Shown: positions 45,952-58,100, numbered from the stretch's first letter. The stretch is DNA of 64,000 nucleotides from Corbicula japonica (GCA_038501625.1 JAZAYU010000008.1:310001-374000); one strand, 5' to 3'. Numbers and translations: made by a program. The notes: a model not told the origin generated them from the sequence alone.

Positions 45952-48284
45952 CTAGTATTGGATCCCAGCCACTGCCTGCTTGAAATGCTCAAGATCAGAC
46001 AGGGTTACAATATTAACGGGAAGTCTATTCCAAAGGGTGATACTATGAGGAAAAAATGAGAACTTGTGATAATCTGATGTGACCTGAATCTGTCTAAAAC
46101 AGAGGGGATGCATGTGCCTGGTTTGTCTGTTTGGTCTTTGTATGTAAGAAGGGAGGTTTATTGCTACGATGTTATGGTATATTTTATAAAACATTATAAG
46201 TCTAGCATCAAGCCTTCGATGTTCTAAGGACCTCCAGCCCAGCTCCCCCTGCTTAGCCGTGACACTGGAAAGAGGAGAGTAGTCTTGTTTAACCCATCTT
46301 ATTGCTCGCCTCTGGACCATTTCCACTTTGTGGATGTTTGTCTTGGTGTATGGGTTCCAGACAGTAGATGCGTACTCTACCTGGGGCTGGACCAAGGTCT
46401 TGTATGCCAGTTCTTTGACTTTGGTTGTTAGTTGTTATGTTTCTTTTGATAAAGCCTAGGGATTTATTAGCATTAGCTGTAATTCTTGCTATGTGTGTGT
46501 TAAAATTAAGCTCAGAAGAAAGATCTAGCCCTAGGTATTTTGCATGTGTAACAGATTCAAGTGCTTGACCATGGAGATAATATTTGTTTTTAATGACATG
46601 TTTATTTTTAGTAATGTGTAAGACTTGACATTTTGAGGGGTTAAATTCCATGTCAAACGCCTTCTCCCATGCCTGCATCTTGTCAAGATCTTGTTGTAGC
46701 GTTAGTGAGTCTGCCAAAGAGTTGATGGTGAGGTAGATGGCAGTGTCATCATCAAATAGCCAGACTTGGGATTTAGAAACAGAAGACGGAAGTTGGTTTA
46801 TATAGACGAGAAAGCATAGAGGACCAAGGACAGAGCCCAGGGGTACTCCAGAGGTTACAGGGACTTCTGTTGAGCATTCACCGTCTAGTATGACTTTTTG
46901 GCTTCTGCCTATGAGGAAAGAGCGAGTCCATTTGAGTATTTGAGTAGACACACCATATTCTTGAAGTTTTAGGTGGTTTACCTTATCGAAAGCTTTACTA
47001 AAGTCAAGTAAAATTAGGTCAGTTTGTTTGCCTGAAGCGATGTTATTGGTTAGATAGTCAGTTAGTTCAATAAGTTGTGTTTCACAAGAGCGTTTCTCAC
47101 GAAAGCCGTGCTGAAGATCATAGAGTATATTATGAGTAGTAAAGTGAGAGGATAGATGGGATGCTACAATATGTTCAAGAGTTTTACAGAGGATGCAGGT
47201 GAGAGAAATAGGACGGTAGTTTGCGGGGTCACTGGTGTCACTTTTTTTATATATTGGGCACACGTTGGCCTTGGTCCAGTCCCTGGGAATAGTTCCGGAT
47301 TCAAAGGATTTCTGGATGAGAGTGGTTGTTATATCGGCAATTTCATGCCTCAGCTCTTTCAGAACAATTGGTTTGATCAGATCTGGGCCAGCAGCTTTAT
47401 CTGCCTTCAGGTTGGCCAGTAACTTAATTACACCTGCATTGCTGATAGTGATTTTTGGCATCTGTGGATAATTACAGTGTTGGGAAGGATTAAGGAATCT
47501 GAGCCTTTCTAGGCATGTTTGTTTCAGGGACAGTGGAGAAGTTCCAGAGAAAACTGATTGGAATTGTCGGTTAAGAATATTGGCTTTATCAGAGTTCTTT
47601 GTTTTAAAGGATCCTGTTATTTGATCTTTAAAGGGGGACATTTTGTGAATCCTGTTTTGAGTTTTTAATAAGTGAATATAGTTTTTTTGTAGAAAATTTG
47701 CTTTGTGTGTTATCATTATCTGAGATATCAAGAATATTTTCTAGGTAGGAGTTATAAGAACTTTTAATTTTATTTTTAATGACAAGCTTTAGTTTTTTGA
47801 ATTTCATGATCATTTCATGGTTGTGATTATTTTTCTTAGCTTTTTTATAGAGGCGGTCTCTTTTATGTATTAGCTTTTTTATTTCTTTATTTATCCAGGG
47901 CAGAGACTTTTTTGAGCCAATTTTTTTTGTTGGTATGTATTTTGAAATTCCGGTCTCCAGTGAATTTTAAAATGTAATCCAAAGGTCCTCTACTGATAAT
48001 GAGCTTGAGTTTTGTAAAATGTTTTCACTGGTAGATTGCATATATTTTTTAAAATCTGGCCAGTTTGCCTTTTTGTAAAGATGGCATGTTCTTGGTTTTT
48101 GCTTAAAGATAATTGGTCTAGCATTAACTGTTGCAGATATTGCATCATGGTCAGATATGCCTGCAGTTATTTCTACTGTTTTAACAAGGGTAGGATTTGA
48201 GATTAGGAAAAGGTCAAGGATGTTATTGTTTCTTGTGTTGTCAGTTACCATTTGGGTCAAATTATGGTTATCTAATTGCAACAA
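45952..48284 (-). pseudogene. CR1/L2-type LINE, 5'-truncated, endonuclease and reverse transcriptase remnants
   Basis: Reading the minus strand, the end of an endonuclease domain (ITAGISDHDAISATV, 48284-47967) is followed by a reverse transcriptase (47731-46289). RT blocks include KAAGPDLIKPIVLKEL, YRPISLTCILCKTLEHI, LLDFSKAFDKVNH and SGVPLGSVLGPLCFLVYINQ. The catalytic box reads LFDDDTAIY where most relatives have FADDT. After a frame change near 46395 the C-terminal part continues (YASTVWNPYT, MVQRRAIRWV, RRLDARLIMFYKI) to a stop at 45952. Two frame breaks, the 5' truncation and the altered box mark it as inactive. It belongs with the jockey/CR1/L2 group; the exact clade is not certain. Confidence 0.9.
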
Positions 48285-48384
48285 ATATGGCCAAAATATG
48301 CGCCTCTACTGGAGCCTCTGCACAACTGTTCTGTTGAAACCTTGACTTGTTGACTATAACAAATTTCAAAACACTGTACAAATA

Positions 48385-48540
48385 CCATCACACATTGGCG
48401 TCGTGGACTGGTCGATTACTCTTGGAGCTCCTTTGGGCGAAGCATGTGGCTGGGGTATTCGACCCGAACCAGGGCAGAACCTTACGGACATTTCCAAGAA
48501 AGTTGGATATGTCTGGTATAAGTTGGTAGGAAAATCATAA
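48385..48540 (+). repeat. SINE body fragment
   Basis: Contains TGGACTGGTCGATTACTCTT, GGAGCTCCTTTGGGCGAAGC and GGACATTTCCAAGAAAGTTG. The same body follows the tRNA-like heads to its right. This copy lacks a head and shows the uninterrupted GGTCGATTACTCTTGGAGC site. Confidence 0.75.
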
Positions 48541-48688
48541 TAGGATAGTACTAACTAAAATGCCTTTTAATGACTTAACATGGATATTATAGAACACAGC
48601 TTGACTTTGTAATGTCTTTGTCGGTTAACAACTGACTTTGTATGCGAATGTGACAGTTTATTTCCATAAATAACATGATTTCATACCA

Positions 48689-48830
48689 GCGGCCTTGAAA
48701 GCTCAAATGGTAGAGCGTCAGCACGGTAAGCCGGAGGTCCGAGGTTCAAATCCTGGTCGAGACTAATCTTTCCGAGACCCAAATCTGCCACAAACCAGTT
48801 ATTCAATGTGTTAATTATTCAGCAGTGGTA
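48689..48830 (+). repeat. tRNA-headed SINE, unit 2 (truncated)
   Basis: GCGGCCTTGAAAGCTCAAAT opens a tRNA-like head with TAGAGCGTCAGCACGGTAAG and box B GAGGTTCAAATCCTGG. A body start follows (AATCTTTCCGAGACCCAAAT, CTGCCAC). Acceptor-stem pairing is poor, so it is not called as a working tRNA. Confidence 0.7.
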
Positions 48831-48903
48831 ACACTAACAAACAGCCGAAGTTTATAAAAAGAAAAAAAGTTTAATATGTGTAGTAGATATCCTACCAGTA
48901 CTA

Positions 48904-50040
48904 GATGCCTCGGTAGCTCAATTGGTAGAATGTCAGCACGGAAAGCTGAAGGTCCAAGGTTCGAATCTTTGTTGATGCTACTATTTCCAAACCAAATCTG
49001 CCACATTGGTGTTGTGGACAGGCGATTACTAACAGTCTTTGCGAAAGTTGCCGGACCGTCGGACATGTCCGGCAAAAATTAGACCGGTCCGATAATTTTT
49101 TTCCGAATTCCGGACCTTATGTCCGGCACAATTCAGTTGTTTATTTTCTGATGACTGAGTAAGAGTCTATCCATCTGGCACGAGTACCGGGATTTATCAA
49201 GTCCGATCAATGCCGAGTTTTCTCCCTTGAATAAAAGAAAATGTCAAACGAGTTTTGCCGTTTCTTTTTAAGTTTTCAATCAAATTCTAGATTAATTTAC
49301 CAAATGCGACATTCGACCTAGTACAAAGAAAATGTCGTTGTACAAAGAAAATGTCGTTCTTGCAGTATTACGATGTCGATACACCTGGCGAAAAAAAACG
49401 GAAAAAACTGATGAAAAATGAAAAGCAAACCAAAAGGAATACGAGTCAAAGGGCACGCAGCGAAAATTGGTTAAAAAAATGGAGAAATGGACGCCTGTAG
49501 TTACTTTTCGATGAGAATAGTTTCGATGAGACAGTATTTGATGACACTGAAGAAATCGTACCCAGTTCTGATGTACGTCCAGTGGAATCCAGACCATCCA
49601 GTTCTTTTTCCACATACTCTATTGACATGTTTTGTGGCTGTTTAGATAATTATGAATGTTTTGATTTCCAGACAGAGTCCATTAATCTGGATAAACTGAT
49701 ATTAAATGTAAGGGAATAAAAAATGTTACAGAAACCTTTAAAGGATGATGTGTCTTTAATTTAATACACAAACAAAAGTATACATGTATTTGAAAAAAAA
49801 AATTTGGTCAGACAAAATTTCTTTCGGTCAGACAAGAATTGGAAGTTTGTCTGACTGGATGTCAGACAAAGTTTTCAGCAGTTTCGCGAAGCCTGGATTA
49901 CCCTTGGAGCATCTTTGGGCTTAGCCTGTGACTGGGGTATTGAATGGTTCAACACAAACCTGGGCAGACCATTGGGGATATTTGCCATGTAAATTGGAAA
50001 TGTCTTGCATAAGTGGGGAGGAATGTAGTTGATTCATACC
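48904..50040 (+). mobile_element. tRNA-headed SINE, unit 3, split by a hAT-like element
   Basis: The head GCCTCGGTAGCTCAATTGGT with box B AAGGTTCGAATCTTT is followed by CCAAATCTGCCACATTGGTG and GGACAGGCGATTAC at 49019-49029. The body resumes at 49896 with GATTACCCTTGGAGCATCTT, and ends near 50040. The insert occupies 49033-49895. Confidence 0.75.
49033..49895. mobile_element. hAT-like non-autonomous element inside a SINE
   Basis: Ends CAGTCTTTGCGAAAGTTGC and GCAGTTTCGCGAAGCCTG are imperfect inverted repeats. ATTAC is present on both sides, part of a probable 8-bp duplication that has diverged. The interior has paired GTCCGGACATGTCCGGCA-like and GTCAGACAAA-like words. The short frames inside have no motif. 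Confidence 0.7.
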
Positions 50041-50160
50041 ATCGATCTCGGAAGCTGAAATGGTAGAGCGTCAGTTCAGTAAGCTGGAGGTCTAAGATTA
50101 CTCCTTGTCAAGTCTACTCTTTCCAAGCCAAATCTGCCGCATATCCTTTCCACAGCCATA
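50041..50160 (+). repeat. tRNA-headed SINE, unit 4 (truncated)
   Basis: CATCGATCTCGGAAGCTGAA then TGGTAGAGCGTCAGTTCAGT, followed by the body start TCTACTCTTTCCAAGCCAAA. Box B is damaged (TCTAAGATTACTCC). Confidence 0.6.
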
Positions 50161-50652
50161 ACGTATTTAAACCTGATAGAATTTTGACTTCCTAAAACCC
50201 GACCCTGTTTTAAGGGAGGAAGCCCGAAACGTATTTAAACGTATAAAAAAATTCGCTTTTCAAAACCTGACCCTGTTTTTCCATCGGAAACCCATCGATT
50301 TTTATTTCTTTTATTAAAAAGTCCTTACTTTGGGGGCTATTTACAAAAACACGGAATCATTGATCAGTATTTTTACACTATTAGTCCTTTGAACGCATCG
50401 CATATTTTCTCTCAAATATCATTTAGTAAGAAATTGTTCTCATGTGACTTAGATAATCTGATAAGAAAATTAGTGATTTTAAAAAGTCAAATTTTAAGGA
50501 AAAAAAATCTAATTAGTGTTGCTGCATCTTCATCTTTTATTGTCAAAATAAAAAAGTGGCTCCAAAATAGTTATCCATTATGTTAGAAAATACCTATATC
50601 TACCTAGTAATTATTTAAAAATGACATAAAAATTAATGACTGTTTATTAGGT

Positions 50653-52843
50653 TAATAGAGTTCTTTCACATTGTTGTGCGCATGCATCGTACTCCACGTT
50701 TAGGTACGAAAATATTGGTTTTATCCTAAACCGACGCGTGAGGGGGCATTTAACAGTGTCATTGCTAACAGAATGAACGGACATGATCACTGTGTCGTCT
50801 TAAAGCTTATGATAAATTATAATAATAATTGTGATGAGGCACAATAAATTCAAGTTTTACGAATTTCCAAATATTGCAGGCTTTAAAAAGTCTGGTCGGC
50901 AAGATTTGACTGTGAAAAGCGTAAATCAATCAAAGACGTGGTTGCAAATTTGAATCAGGAAGTTTTATATAAAAACAAAGACAATGTGGATTGCATGTTA
51001 CTGTCTATTTGTTATAGACACATATATAAGCGTCTCGTGTTTTTCTGACAAAATGCGTTTACTTCAAAAAATATATTTTATGTAACTTGATCTCTCTAAA
51101 TTGGAAGAGAAAACGGATGAATTCAACAATGTATCGCCATTGTATTCCACGCCCGTTAAGCATTATTATTTTGTTTACTATTTTACTTCCTTCCAACATA
51201 TGTTTAAAACTAAAATTTATTGTAATCATTCGTATATTTCTTTTATCAGTCCTGGATTAAAAATATTTTTATGTTTAATAACTAGAAATCATACTTTGAA
51301 CATAACCGTGTTACTGTTAGTTGTCCCTATATATTTGACACAATATTCCCATTCCCATTCTGTCCAGAAAACGATGGTGACATATTGAGGTGTGAAAACT
51401 TGTTTGATATCTGACATCTGAGGAGACTTAAAATTAATTATCTCAAATCATCAAATTGAACTTAACTGTTATTGTCACTTCAAGCGTTAACTTTTTGAAT
51501 ACCTAAAAATGTTCACGAGTTCAGTCCCATATTTCTATAACTATAATTTGTAGCGTTGAAATGGCAGATCATGTAGTAGTTTACGTCTTATTCATGTTAT
51601 TATAAACATCTTTTTTTTTTATAAAATTGTCAGGCATAGTCAATAGACATTAGTTTAAGTTGCATTTCATGAATATCTACGTGTTACGGGAATGATGTAG
51701 AAAGAAGATAAAATGTCCGCAGACCTCCAAAATCTCAGGATTTTATCTGAAATCTCCGGACCGTAAGGTTCTTCTCCAGATCTAAGGATTTTCAGGCAAA
51801 ATCTCAGGATTTAAAAATATTGAAAAGAATAATTAATGAAACATAAATTTAACTCAATTTAGAATGGGTTTTACAATTATATTAATTAATATTAAGTAAC
51901 TTGGTCTTGGTCACGGCTCCAAAATTTCCTGTTTATTGAGAGATTACGTGATAGTGACACGATGCCTCTGGCACACTTGTACACAACAGCTAAGTGTCAT
52001 AAAACTAAACTCGGACCTGAATATCGCAGTCCTGTTCATTTGTTTTGGTCCATTGTCATTTTGATTTTAAACAGAAATGAAAATATTTTATTTCAAAACC
52101 TTTAGCGACAACAATTACGAACTTCAACATCAAAATAGTTTTTATTAAAAAAAAACAACAAAACTCTCTGGATTTTTTTTAATAGTTTTGGTTAGCCTGC
52201 CGTCCGGCAATATTCGTTTGGTTCAATCAATTTAATGATTTCTCGGGTTGTAGCTGGAATCATCCTATTATGTAAATACGTAATTTTTTTTCTCAAAAGC
52301 AAAACACGTAAAACACATCAACCTAGTCGGCGACAAGCTACATAAGAATATAATTATGTCTCATTCCACTTTAAATTATAGCGTTAAAAAAAATGCCGTA
52401 AAACGGTAAAATGTCCAATAATGTTCGCCTGAATTGTCAATTATACAGATTTATTTTTAGTAAACACAATTCACGTGTGTATTTTCATAAAAGAACCCAA
52501 ACAAATCCGTTGGATCCTCGCATTCTGAAAATACAGCGATAAACAACAGGGTCTATTTAATCAATACTAATTAAATAGACCCTGTAAACAATGTTTAAAA
52601 TGCGCATAAACTTTCTTGTTGTGCTTGTAAATGATCATAACGTTTTTTTTTATTCTTCGTTGTTTGACTGAACTTACTTATTTATAAATTTGAAATGATT
52701 AATCAACATGTTCTTAATTTTTTAATCACTTAGTCATATTAACAATAGTAAACGATGCCCCCTCGCGTGCATTTATCGACTAAATATGCTCTTCAATTTT
52801 AGAGAGCGCTAAGGGGAGGTAACAATGTGAAAGAACTCTATTG
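50653..52843. mobile_element. 2.2-kb element with ~100-bp terminal inverted repeats
   Basis: Left AATAGAGTTCTTTCACATTG at about 50653, and its reverse complement CAATGTGAAAGAACTCTATT at about 52824-52843. Further in, GCGTGAGGGGGCAT on the left pairs with ATGCCCCCTCGCGTGC on the right, so the repeats extend about 100 bp with gaps. The interior has no supported gene. The target duplication is not clear, so the superfamily is unknown. Confidence 0.65.
52547..52584. repeat. Perfect 15-bp hairpin
   Basis: CAGGGTCTATTTAAT, an 8-nt loop, then ATTAAATAGACCCTG. It lies in the right part of the 2.2-kb TIR element. Confidence 0.85.
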
Positions 52844-53003
52844 ATTTACGGAATTTTCCATTACAGTCTTCCAGCGATAAACCGAATTTTTTGGTTTGGT
52901 TTCCCATTACGTAAAAGAGCGTTGAGATTCGGGATTTTAACACACTATTTTTGATTTCTCTGGCCCATAAGTGATGCAGATGGTATTTGATCAAACAATC
53001 TTA

Positions 53004-54796
53004 CGAGGGGTGTTAGGTAAATTCCCGGACTGGATGTATTAAAACGACAATTCGAACTACATTTCAACAATTTAATGTTCTCCTGAAAGATCATTACATA
53101 CTCTTAAAAATGATATATAACAATGTACATTTATCTGCTACAATACAGAAAACATAAACAAAAATAAACATAGGTACAGCCACAGCGGGACAATCGCCGC
53201 GAAACGTTGACGTCAATTTCAACGCCGTCAATCACAACAAGCACGGTCTTTATGATATGATGCCTCATTCTTTCTCAAAAAATTCTCCGTTATATTCAAT
53301 GCACTTCTGCCACCGTTCGCACCACTTGGTAAAAATGTCTCTGAAATCAGCTAAAGTAAGACTGGCAAGAAATGCGTTTACCGCGGTGGTCAAGTCGCCC
53401 TCGTTGTCAAAGTGCGTTCCACGAAGGTAACCCTTCAGTCGTGGAAACAAAGCAAAATCACAAGGTGCCAAATCTGGAGAATATGGCGGGTGGTTAACAA
53501 GAGAAATGTTCAACCGCTCGTACACTTCTTCCATCGTTCTGGCACGATGGCATCACGCATTATCTTGGTGTAACAGGATGTTGGTGAGGCCAGGCCGTTT
53601 CGGCTGCACAGCACGCACGAGGTGCCTTTGGATCACCTATAACGGAATAAGTGAAATATTGTTTTAGGTTTTCCAGATTTTTTTTCTAAATATTTAATAA
53701 TGGTACGGACCAAACGTTTATAATAAACATTTTAAATAGTGTTACCTGTTTATAATATGCCGCATTCACTGTCTGACCAGCGGGGACGCTGTGGGAGAGA
53801 ACGATTCCATTAGCATCAAAGAAAATGATGAACATCCTCTTGATGGAAGATCGTGATCCTCGGGCCTTCTTCGGGGGTGGCGAATTCGGATGTTTCCAAA
53901 CCGAAGACTGGAGTTTGGATTCTGGCTCAAAGTAGTACACCCACGTTTCGTCTGCCGTAATAATGTTGTGTAAGAAGGTGTCTCCTTTTTGCTGAACTTG
54001 CTGTAAGAAATCAACAGCGGCGTCCATGCGGCGTAGTTTCTGGTCGGCAGTGAGAATCCGCAGAATCCATCTCGCGCAGACTTTGTGCATCCCTAGCTCT
54101 TCGTGAATGATCTGATGAATACGCCACACACTCATTTCTGTAAAACTTGAAAATTCTCTCAAAGTATATCGCCGATCTTGATCCATCAAGTCTCTTACTT
54201 GATCTACGGCAGCTAACGACTTCTTGGTGACTGGACGTCCGGTACGCTCGTCATCATTTAGGATAATTCTTCCACCACTATAGCGTTTGTGCCATTCAAA
54301 CACTAATGTCCGACAGACAGATGACTCGCCGTACACGCGTTTTATTTTTTTATACGAATCTGTTGGTGTTTCAACCAACAAGGCATGAAACTTGATTACA
54401 GAACGAATTTCTTCTTTCGACGCCATAATGCAAGTGTGTTGGTAAACAATGCCGTCATTTTAATTTGACGTCACGCACGCAATACGCTATGATTTCGCAC
54501 AAAATTTACGTCACGGACAGAGTAACGTCAGTTTAATTACATATCAAAAATTGGAAGAAATTATACAAATATTTACTGTTTTCGGACGGTTTTAATGCAC
54601 ATACATATTATGTAATGCCCCGGGTAGGCTTCCCTTATGTTGCTATAGCAACAATAGCGCAAAGAAAATTCAAATTTACCACTTATTTGTTTCACATTTA
54701 AACATTTTATTTAGTATGTCTGCAAATTTTCATTACTATCAATGAAGCCGTTGAGATTATATGAGAACAGTCCGGGAATTTACCTAACACCCATCG
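53004..54796 (-). mobile_element. Mariner-family transposon, nearly complete (1793 bp)
   Basis: Terminal inverted repeats of about 28 bp begin CGAGGGGTGTTAGGTAAATT on the left and CGATGGGTGTTAGGTAAATT on the right (reverse complement), both running into CCCGGACT. TA lies directly outside each end (53002-53003, 54797-54798). It encodes one transposase on the minus strand, described separately. Confidence 0.93.
53265..54426 (-). pseudogene. Mariner transposase, probable 109-bp intron, one premature stop
   Basis: Exon 1 is 54426-53746 (227 codons from MASKEEIRSVIKFHALLVE), exon 2 is 53636-53265; together about 350 residues, the usual mariner length. The N-terminal part is the helix-turn-helix DNA-binding region (SSVCRTLVFEWHKRYSGGR, MSVWRIHQII). 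Catalytic Asp residues are in ITADETWVYYF, HQDNA and SPDLAPCDF. The last two are 34 residues apart, giving DD34D. The frame joins only if 53637-53745 is removed; it has CAG|GTAACA and TTATAG|GTG borders. In exon 2 a TGA follows HQDNA, where relatives have Pro, so this copy is inactive. The short protein frame that stops at 53686 is the unspliced reading. Confidence 0.87.
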
Positions 54797-54891
54797 TATA
54801 TGTATACACACACACTGTGACATTACTGCTTTTCAAGGTCAATATGTCATTTTAAATCCAGAGAGGCATTCTTAATGCATCTAGAAACAGT

Positions 54892-55073
54892 TTAACCTTT
54901 TATGCTAGATAATGTTTTAACTCATGTGCAACCAGCGTAGATCCTGATCAGCCACCACATCCATGCCATCTGATCTGGATCTGCACTGGTCATATCTTGG
55001 TCAGAAAACACCCAATGATTCTGAAAACAAACAGTATAGATCCTGATCAGAGGGCACGATTGTAAAGGGTTAA
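54892..55073. mobile_element. GATC-rich TTAA fold-back MITE, shortened
   Basis: TTAA|CCTTTTATGCTAG and TGTAAAGGG|TTAA. Interior has GTAGATCCTGATCAGCCACC and ATCTGATCTGGATCTGCACT. It ends about 90 bp upstream of the SLF1 start codon. Confidence 0.8.
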
Positions 55074-55161
55074 ATCCCTTTAAGAACATTTAAGTCAATA
55101 ATCTCCAATTTGTCATTTGCATCACAATTATTATTTCAGTTGGCACTAACAGCAAAGTGAC

Positions 55162-58100
55162 ATGGCAAGTTTAAGGGGCCGTTCATCCCCTGGAAAGAAG
55201 GTTTTTCTTATATCAGGAATTGAGGACCAAAGAAGGAAAGATCTAGCACGAAAAATTCATCTTCTTGGCGGAAAATATTTTGATTTACAGGTATAATCAT
55301 TCTTTGTTGAACAGTTTGTAATATAAGTATTTATCATGTAAATATATTTCTGTGTTGTTTGTAGGATCATTCAAATGAATTTGCATAATAATCTCAAAAT
55401 GCTGCCCTGTGACTGGTCAATTTGAAAACTGGACACATTTCAACCAATCAGATTGGAGTCTAGTATCCGGTCACAGTTTTTAGCTCGCCTGAGAAGTAGG
55501 TTCTGTGTGAGCTATAATGGTCAACATTGTCAGCTATTGTTTGTAAAGGGCCTCTTGTTTTTACTCATTTATGATCAAAGTTTTTCAAATGTTTGTCTTC
55601 ATGATATCTCATTTTAAATTTGGATAAAAAAACTAGGTCCTTAGGACAAATAAAAGAAATAATATGTTAACACAAAAGAAGCAGCATTTTTAACTTGACT
55701 GTTTAATGAATATGTCAAGCTTCCTTACTAACTTGGTTGTCTGCATCACCATCCCACATTTGGTTAAAGTACATATATATGAAGTAAAGGGTAAATGTCT
55801 GAAATGCTAAGTTGAAGTCGACTGAAGATATAATTATTATCTTATATAGCCAACCTCATGTTAAAATTCTGTTATAAATGGTTGTTGAATTTGAAACTTT
55901 TGACAGGATTTCAAGGCAATATGCACACATGTGATATGTGGAAAGCTGTCTCAGAGTGAAAAGTTCCTTGGAGCTTGTGCTACAGGCAAGTGGGTGCTGC
56001 ATCCAGACTATGTGTATGACTCGGCTAAGGCAGGGGCTTGGCTGGACGAAGAACAATATGAGTGGTGTGATGAACATATTGCTCGCAAATACCCAGGTAA
56101 GTGAGCCAGAAAAAGTATGTTCTATAACCCTTTAATCTATAGATGTGCTTTAATCTATAGACTGTTGGCACACTTCAATATGTAGTAAAAGGCTTAAGAT
56201 CGTAAATTGCTAAATAATAAAATTGACTCGCCTTCTGTTCAATAACAGCTAGATCATGTATTGTTCATAACTGAATAGAGAACAGTGTAGACTTGCAGCT
56301 AGTCTGAGTATATAATGGTTTCACCTGAGCTTTGTGTAAAGGATTAGTGTGCCTAGATGAAAAATCAGAAAACTCTTTAGACTAACTGGCTGTCAAAATG
56401 AAAAAAAAAGAAACAAAATAAAAAGAAAACAGTTGGAAGTTGCACTTTTTGGAGATAACTAACTTAATGACTCTAATAGCAAACATTGCAGATCCTGATC
56501 AGATTTAACAGATGTGCAGGCTGATCTGGATCTAGTCTGGTAGCCCATGTAATACAACTTTATTCATAGAGAAAAGGGTTATAATACATGTATGTGAAGT
56601 TAACACTGTTTGCTTTTGAAACTTTTTTCAGCTGATGAGAATCTGGCCTTTGCTCCACGTAGGTGGCGCTTCATGTTGGGGGATTCGTCTGCTGCGTTCA
56701 GTGGCTGGAAAGTTGCTGTCATTGCTGGAAATAAAAAGTCAAAGGTTATAAAAAGGTGAATGATTTTACTACAACTGGTTTGAACCCCCACTGATTTCAT
56801 TAGCAACTAAGTGTCTGTATAAACTACAAAGATCTTATGCCAAGTAATATTTTCATTTTATCAATATATTATAATAAAACTATTTTGGTTGGTTTTAGTA
56901 ATTTCAGTTAAATGAAACCTTATTTCTCAAACTTCTCATTGAATATGGAGGATGTAAAATTTTACACAAAAAATATATCTGACAAATATGCAGAAGTGCC
57001 TGCATCAGTGTCTGTGGACAATCGGCATTTTTTGTTTTGTAAGATACAGTGAAATCATAAAACTATACCTATAGGAACACAAATTTTATTAGTCCGAAAT
57101 AACCTTATTTATCTAAAAACAAATAGTGTAAAGCCTGAAAAGATGGCACAAATATGCGTGCTGATTGGATCTACACATTATTCGCCCAAGCAGTAAAGGT
57201 GTATATATTGAGTAAAGCTTTAACTTAGTTCTAGATGGTGCATGAAAAACACTAATCCTGACCGTTTGTCCACATTCAGTTTTTACTTTAACCCTTTCCT
57301 CCATATACACATTTATGGCATGGGCAAACGGGCAAACAGTGTAGATCCAGATCAGCCGGCACATCCATGCCATCTGATCAGGATCTACACTGTTCGCTAT
57401 TTGATTTTTTAGGAAGCAACCAGTGCAGATCCTGATCAGACGGCAAAGATGTGCCGGCTGATCTGGATCTACACTGGTCGCACATGCGTAAAAATGTGTG
57501 TATATGGAGGAAAGGGTTAAGTCTATAGAAGAACTAATATAAGTGAGTGGCAATACAATAAACAAAATTAGATTAGCCACTGGTATATATCAGTGGTCGT
57601 CTGAGTGCTAGCTCAGAAATAATACTCTGTTACTTTAATTCAGATTGTTAATATCTGGAGGTGCAGAAATTTACAACATAAAGATTCCAGTGAGGAACCC
57701 AGCCAAGGTGGCTGACACAATCAGCTATATATTTGTCAGTGAGCAGAACATGAGATCAGTGATCAGCCTTGTTGATTATGGTGTCATGTGTTTGAAACCC
57801 GAGTTCATCGGAGACTATCTTATTCTGGTAGGTGTTACAGGGTCCAAGATCAGGGCTGAAGGTCATAAAGCTGAGATTGGAAACCTGTCTCAAATCTCAA
57901 GTATCTGATTGGCTGAAATGGCGACTGGTCACCATTTCGGTCAATCAGATGCTAGAGATTTGAGACTGGTTTCCATGCTCAGTTTTATAACCTTGGGCAC
58001 ATATTAAAACTTTATCAGGAATCCTCAAATCTCAAGCATCTGATTGGCTGAAATGGCTACTGGTCATCAATTTTAGCCAATTATATGCTGGAGATTTGAG

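Noticed and set aside
47156..47471. Plus-strand frames over the LINE
   Set aside because: Antisense shadows of the reverse transcriptase frame.
48904..48979. Functional tRNA gene
   Set aside because: Acceptor stem pairing is poor, the usual T before the anticodon is C, and the sequence runs into a SINE body shared by neighbours.
42076..55161. Shared bidirectional promoter for ABCD3 and SLF1
   Set aside because: The two starts are 13 kb apart with many mobile elements between; too far for a shared core promoter.
57645..57908. 87-codon frame as an independent small gene
   Set aside because: It is SLF1 exon 4 read past its donor into a hairpin MITE.
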